A stretch of DNA of 57,527 nt, taken from positions 1-57,527 of the forward strand of contig MWJO01000047.1 of assembly GCA_002027195.1 (NCBI GenBank), in the 5' to 3' direction. The stretch is from Streptomyces sp. GKU 895. GTDB lineage: Bacteria > Actinomycetota > Actinomycetes > Streptomycetales > Streptomycetaceae. The notes under the pieces are model-generated. The model had not been told where the DNA came from, ran no database searches, and saw nothing but the letters and a program-made list of their open reading frames with translations. Each line of letters opens with the position of its first letter. Position 1 is the first letter of the stretch. The translations under genes were made by a program, and so were the position numbers. Positions 54,381 through 57,527 of the stretch are shown here, one piece after another.

Positions 54381-57300
54381 ATGCCCACCCTGGAATCAGC
54401 CCTCCGCCACCGCGTGAACGGCGAGGTCCGCTTCGACGCCGGTTCGCGGGCCGCCTACTCCACCGACGCCTCCAACTTCCGCCAGACCCCGATCGGCGTG
54501 GTGGTCCCCCGTACCCCCGAGGCCGCGGCCGAGGCCGTGGCCGTCGCCCGTGAGTTCGACGCCCCTGTGCTGTCCCGGGGCGGCGGCACGAGCCTCGCCG
54601 GCCAGTGCACGAACACGGCGATCGTCATCGACTGGTCGAAGTACTGCCATCGCGTCGAATCCGTGAACCCCGCCACCCGCACCTGCATCGTCCAGCCCGG
54701 CATAGTCCTGGACGACCTCAACCGCCGGCTGGCGCCCACCGGCCTCCGCTTCGGCCCGGAGCCCGCGACGCACGCCAACTGCACGATCGGCGGCATGATC
54801 GGCAACAACTCCTGCGGCGCCACGGCCCAGGCGTACGGCAAGGTCGTGGACAACATCGTCCGCCTCGAAGTGCTGCTCTACGACGGCACCCGGTTCTGGT
54901 GCGGAGCGACCAGCGACGACGAGTACGCGGCCATCGAACGCCAGGGCGACCTCCGCGCCACCCTGTATCGCCGTCTGCGCGCCCTTCGCGACACTCACGC
55001 CGACGAGATCCGCCGGCGCTTCCCGGACATCCCCCGCCGCGTCTCCGGCTACAACCTCGACTCCCTCCTCCCCGAGCACGGCTTTGACGTCGCGGGCCTC
55101 CTCGTCGGCAGCGAGTCGACGCTGGTGACCGTTCTGCGCGCCGAACTCGAACTGGTGCCGGTCGTCAAAGAGCAGACACTGGTCGTGCTCGGCTTCCCGG
55201 ACATCGAGACGGCAGCCGACGCCGTACCCGAGATCCTGCCGTACGAGCCGATCGCCCTGGAGGGAGTCGACGCGCTGCTGATCCGGGACGAGCGGATCAA
55301 GCGGCTCAATCCCAAGGCCCGCGCCGAACTCCCTGAGGGAAACGCCTATTTGATGGTCCAGTTCGGCGGGGAGACGGTCGAGGAGTCCGACGAGCGCGCA
55401 CACCGGATGCTGGACGGGCTGCACGAGTCCGAGCACGATCCCACGGTCGCCTTCTTCGACGACCCCTCCCACGAACAAGAGTTGTGGCAGGTCCGCGAGT
55501 CCGGCCTCGGCGCCACCGCGCACATCCCAGGCCGCCCCGACACCTTCGAGGGCTGGGAGGACTCGGCGGTCCCGCCGGACCGGCTCGGCGACTACTTGCG
55601 TCGACTGCGGGACCTGTACCGGGAGTTCGGGTATCTGAGCGACACCGGCCCGAGCCTGTACGGCCACTTCGGACAGGGCTGCGTGCACACCCGTATCCCC
55701 TTCGACCTGTACTCCGCGGACGGCGTGGCCGCGTACCGCAGGTTCATGGAGCGGGCCGCCGATCTGGTGGCCGAGTTCGGCGGTTCGTTCTCCGGCGAGC
55801 ACGGGGACGGGCAGAGCCGGGGCGAGCTGCTGCCCCGGATGTTCGGGGAGCGACTGGTGGGTGCCGCCAACGAGTTGAAGGGTGCCTTCGACCCGCTCAA
55901 CCGGATGAACCCGGGGAAGGTCGTGGCCCCGTACCGCCTCGACGAGAACCTCCGCCTCGGCGCCGACTGGGCCCCGTACGCTCCCCGGGACCTGCACTTC
56001 GCCTTCCCCGACGACGGCGGCTCGTTCGCCGAGGCCGCCAACCGCTGTGTGGGCGTGGGCAAATGCCGCCAGCTCACCACCGACGGCTCGGTGATGTGCC
56101 CGTCGTACCAGGTCACCCGGGAGGAGGAGCACTCCACGCGAGGCCGGGCCCGGCTGCTGTTCGAGATGCTCGACGGTCATGGCGACAGCGCGATCCAGGA
56201 CGGCTGGCGCTCGCAGGCGGTGCACGACGCGCTCGATCTGTGCCTGGCCTGCAAGGGCTGCAAGCGGGACTGTCCGGCCGATGTCGACATGGCGACGTAC
56301 AAGGCGGAGTTCCTGTCCCACCACTACGAGGGCCGCTGGTGGCGGCGGCCGCGCGCGCATCTGTCGATGGGCTGGCTGCCACTGCTGGCACAGGCCGTGG
56401 GCCGCTCCCGCCTGGCCCCGGCCGTGAACGCCCTCACGCACACACCCCTCCTGTCGCGTGCGGCGGTCGCCGTGGCCGGTGTCGAGAACCGCGAGCTACC
56501 GCTGTTCGCCGGCGAGACGCTCCAGCAGTGGTTCGCGCGCCACGAGCCGTACGGCGACGGCACGCGCGGGAGCGTCCTGCTGTGGCCGGACACCTTCACC
56601 AACCACTTCCATCCGCACGTCGGCCGGGCCGCCGTGGCCCTCCTGGAACACGCGGGCTGGCGCGTGGAGTTGCCCACCGAACCGCTGTGCTGCGGGCTGA
56701 CGTGGATCTCCACCGGGCAACTCGGCATCGCCGAGCGGGTGTTGGGCCGTACCGTACGGCAACTCGCGCCGCACGTACGGGACGGCGGGCTGGTGGTCGT
56801 GCTCGAACCGAGCTGCGCGGCGGTGTTCCGCTCGGACGCGCACGACCTGTTCCCCGGCGACCGGGACGTACGGCGGTTGCGCGATCAGACGGTGACGCTC
56901 GCGGAGCTGCTGACCGAGCACTCCCCCGGCTACGAACCCCCGCAGGTCCCGGAGCGTTCCGCGCACGCCCTGGCGCAGGTGCACTGCCACCAGCACGCGG
57001 TCCTCGGCTGGGACGCCGACGCCGAACTGCTGCGCCGTGCCGGCGTCTACGCCGAACGGCTGGACTCCGGATGCTGCGGGCTGGCCGGGAACTTCGGCTT
57101 CGAGCCGGGGCATCTCGACGTCAGCGAGGCGTGCGCGGAACGCGTCCTGCTGCCGAGACTGCGGGACGCGGCACCGGAGACGGTGGTACTGGCCGACGGC
57201 TTCAGCTGCCGCACCCAGGTGGCCGAGTTCGACAGCGGCGGCCACGAGGGCGTCCACCTCGCGGAGTTGCTGGCGGTGGGTCTGCCGGGCGGGGACGGTG

Positions 57301-57452
57301 CCGCGTACGGCAGCGCGTACGGAGTGGCCCCGGACGCCCGCCCGACACCCCCGGACCGCCGAGCCCAGGCTCTCGCCCTGGCGGGCGGCGGCCTGGTCGC
57401 GGCGGGGATGGTGGGGGCGGCGTTGAGGGTGGTGCGTGGGATACGGCGGTGA
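54381..57452 (+). CDS. FAD/FMN-containing dehydrogenase fused to an Fe-S (GlpC-like) reductase domain
   Basis: A 1023-residue fusion of the Dld2/YdiJ type. Residues about 20-480 form a PCMH FAD-binding oxidase (RGGGTSLAGQCTNTAIVIDWSK; IGNNSCGATAQAYGK; GHFGQGCVHTRI; SGEHGDGQSRGELLP). Residues about 540-640 carry two [4Fe-4S] cysteine sets (CVGVGKC...MCPSYQVTREEE; CLACKGCKRDCPADVDM). Residues about 720-960 have two CCG motifs (LCCGLTW; SGCCGLAG) as in GlpC/LutA-type subunits. The substrate is probably a 2-hydroxy acid such as D-lactate or D-2-hydroxyglutarate. The last about 30 residues form a hydrophobic segment (LALAGGGLVAAGMVGAALRVV) with a basic tail, a likely membrane anchor that could deliver electrons to the quinone pool. 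The ATG is the only plausible start. Confidence 0.93.
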   Translation: MPTLESALRHRVNGEVRFDAGSRAAYSTDASNFRQTPIGVVVPRTPEAAAEAVAVAREFDAPVLSRGGGTSLAGQCTNTAIVIDWSKYCHRVESVNPATRTCIVQPGIVLDDLNRRLAPTGLRFGPEPATHANCTIGGMIGNNSCGATAQAYGKVVDNIVRLEVLLYDGTRFWCGATSDDEYAAIERQGDLRATLYRRLRALRDTHADEIRRRFPDIPRRVSGYNLDSLLPEHGFDVAGLLVGSESTLVTVLRAELELVPVVKEQTLVVLGFPDIETAADAVPEILPYEPIALEGVDALLIRDERIKRLNPKARAELPEGNAYLMVQFGGETVEESDERAHRMLDGLHESEHDPTVAFFDDPSHEQELWQVRESGLGATAHIPGRPDTFEGWEDSAVPPDRLGDYLRRLRDLYREFGYLSDTGPSLYGHFGQGCVHTRIPFDLYSADGVAAYRRFMERAADLVAEFGGSFSGEHGDGQSRGELLPRMFGERLVGAANELKGAFDPLNRMNPGKVVAPYRLDENLRLGADWAPYAPRDLHFAFPDDGGSFAEAANRCVGVGKCRQLTTDGSVMCPSYQVTREEEHSTRGRARLLFEMLDGHGDSAIQDGWRSQAVHDALDLCLACKGCKRDCPADVDMATYKAEFLSHHYEGRWWRRPRAHLSMGWLPLLAQAVGRSRLAPAVNALTHTPLLSRAAVAVAGVENRELPLFAGETLQQWFARHEPYGDGTRGSVLLWPDTFTNHFHPHVGRAAVALLEHAGWRVELPTEPLCCGLTWISTGQLGIAERVLGRTVRQLAPHVRDGGLVVVLEPSCAAVFRSDAHDLFPGDRDVRRLRDQTVTLAELLTEHSPGYEPPQVPERSAHALAQVHCHQHAVLGWDADAELLRRAGVYAERLDSGCCGLAGNFGFEPGHLDVSEACAERVLLPRLRDAAPETVVLADGFSCRTQVAEFDSGGHEGVHLAELLAVGLPGGDGAAYGSAYGVAPDARPTPPDRRAQALALAGGGLVAAGMVGAALRVVRGIRR

Positions 57453-57527
57453 GGGCGGCGTTGCGGTCCAGGCCGAGGCCGTCGATGAGGGCCTTGGCGG
57501 CGCTGGTGTACGCGGGGTCGATGTTGT
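57453..57527 (-). CDS. Possible 3' end of a truncated gene at the right edge
   Basis: The minus strand reads NIDPAYTSAAKALIDGLGLD, which looks like real protein. No stop is reached before the frame enters the end of the dehydrogenase gene, so the 3' boundary is unclear. The 75 bp are too short to name a family. Confidence 0.3.

Noticed and set aside
54396..56441. 681-codon open frame on the minus strand
   Set aside because: Antisense to the FAD/Fe-S dehydrogenase gene; no motif.

Overview
The window is about 57.5 kb of very GC-rich actinobacterial DNA and is almost certainly a Streptomyces chromosome. The evidence is the codon bias, the frequent GTG starts with GTGA/ATGA overlaps, Streptomyces-type families (DUF5999, DUF4236, DUF6099, SepF paralog, PF04672 methyltransferase), two copies of intergenic repeats common in Streptomyces, and a consensus CebR box. 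From memory, the order around acnA, the MurA-like gene, the arginine deiminase genes and the SepF paralog resembles the S. coelicolor SCO5967-SCO5999 region; I could not check this. No rRNA, tRNA, CRISPR array, prophage or insertion sequence was found.

Layout. 0.2-5.2 kb: a hypothetical protein, a CebR-box-controlled AA10 lytic polysaccharide monooxygenase, an HD-domain protein and a two-component system whose response regulator is frameshifted. 5.3-10.9 kb: aconitase acnA, two small genes and an HTH-MurA-like fusion protein, with one palindrome type (ATCTC-N6-GAGAT) in both promoter regions. 10.9-16.7 kb: a hydroxyproline catabolic operon (three-subunit dehydrogenase, DHDPS-family deaminase, epimerase) ending in a frameshifted GntR gene, with three copies of one operator motif. 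16.7-20.5 kb: an MMPL exporter divergent from its TetR regulator, and small genes.

20.5-30.7 kb: an aminobenzoyl-CoA-type aromatic degradation set (RidA, acyl-CoA dehydrogenase, CoA ligase, PaaX regulator, enoyl-CoA hydratase, salicylyl/anthraniloyl-CoA monooxygenase) split by a cysC-cysD-cysN sulfate-activation operon. The two outer promoter regions share a 13-bp operator. 30.9-35.3 kb: an anti-sigma-type ATPase and an arginine deiminase group (arcA, ornithine carbamoyltransferase, APC permease). 35.3-41.4 kb: an SPFH protein coupled to an NAD kinase-like protein, then the Pnkp-Hen1 RNA repair pair. 41.5-47 kb: methyltransferase, LLM oxidoreductase, DUF6099, MazG, AAA ATPase and a degraded SepF paralog. 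47-51.3 kb: a nitrate reductase fused to a sulfite-reductase-type flavoprotein. 51.4-57.5 kb: a GT-C-like membrane protein, YceI/MarR with a large shared operator, and a 1023-residue FAD/Fe-S dehydrogenase.

A striking general feature is the number of single-base frameshifts in otherwise well-conserved genes (at least eleven in eight genes, including a hidden C-terminal extension of the NAD kinase-like gene). The losses can all be placed at CCGG, apart from one in the sepF-like gene; the gains are in C/G homopolymers. This looks more like systematic sequence error, perhaps linked to a modified CCGG motif, than real gene decay. I list these genes as pseudogenes but describe the intended products.
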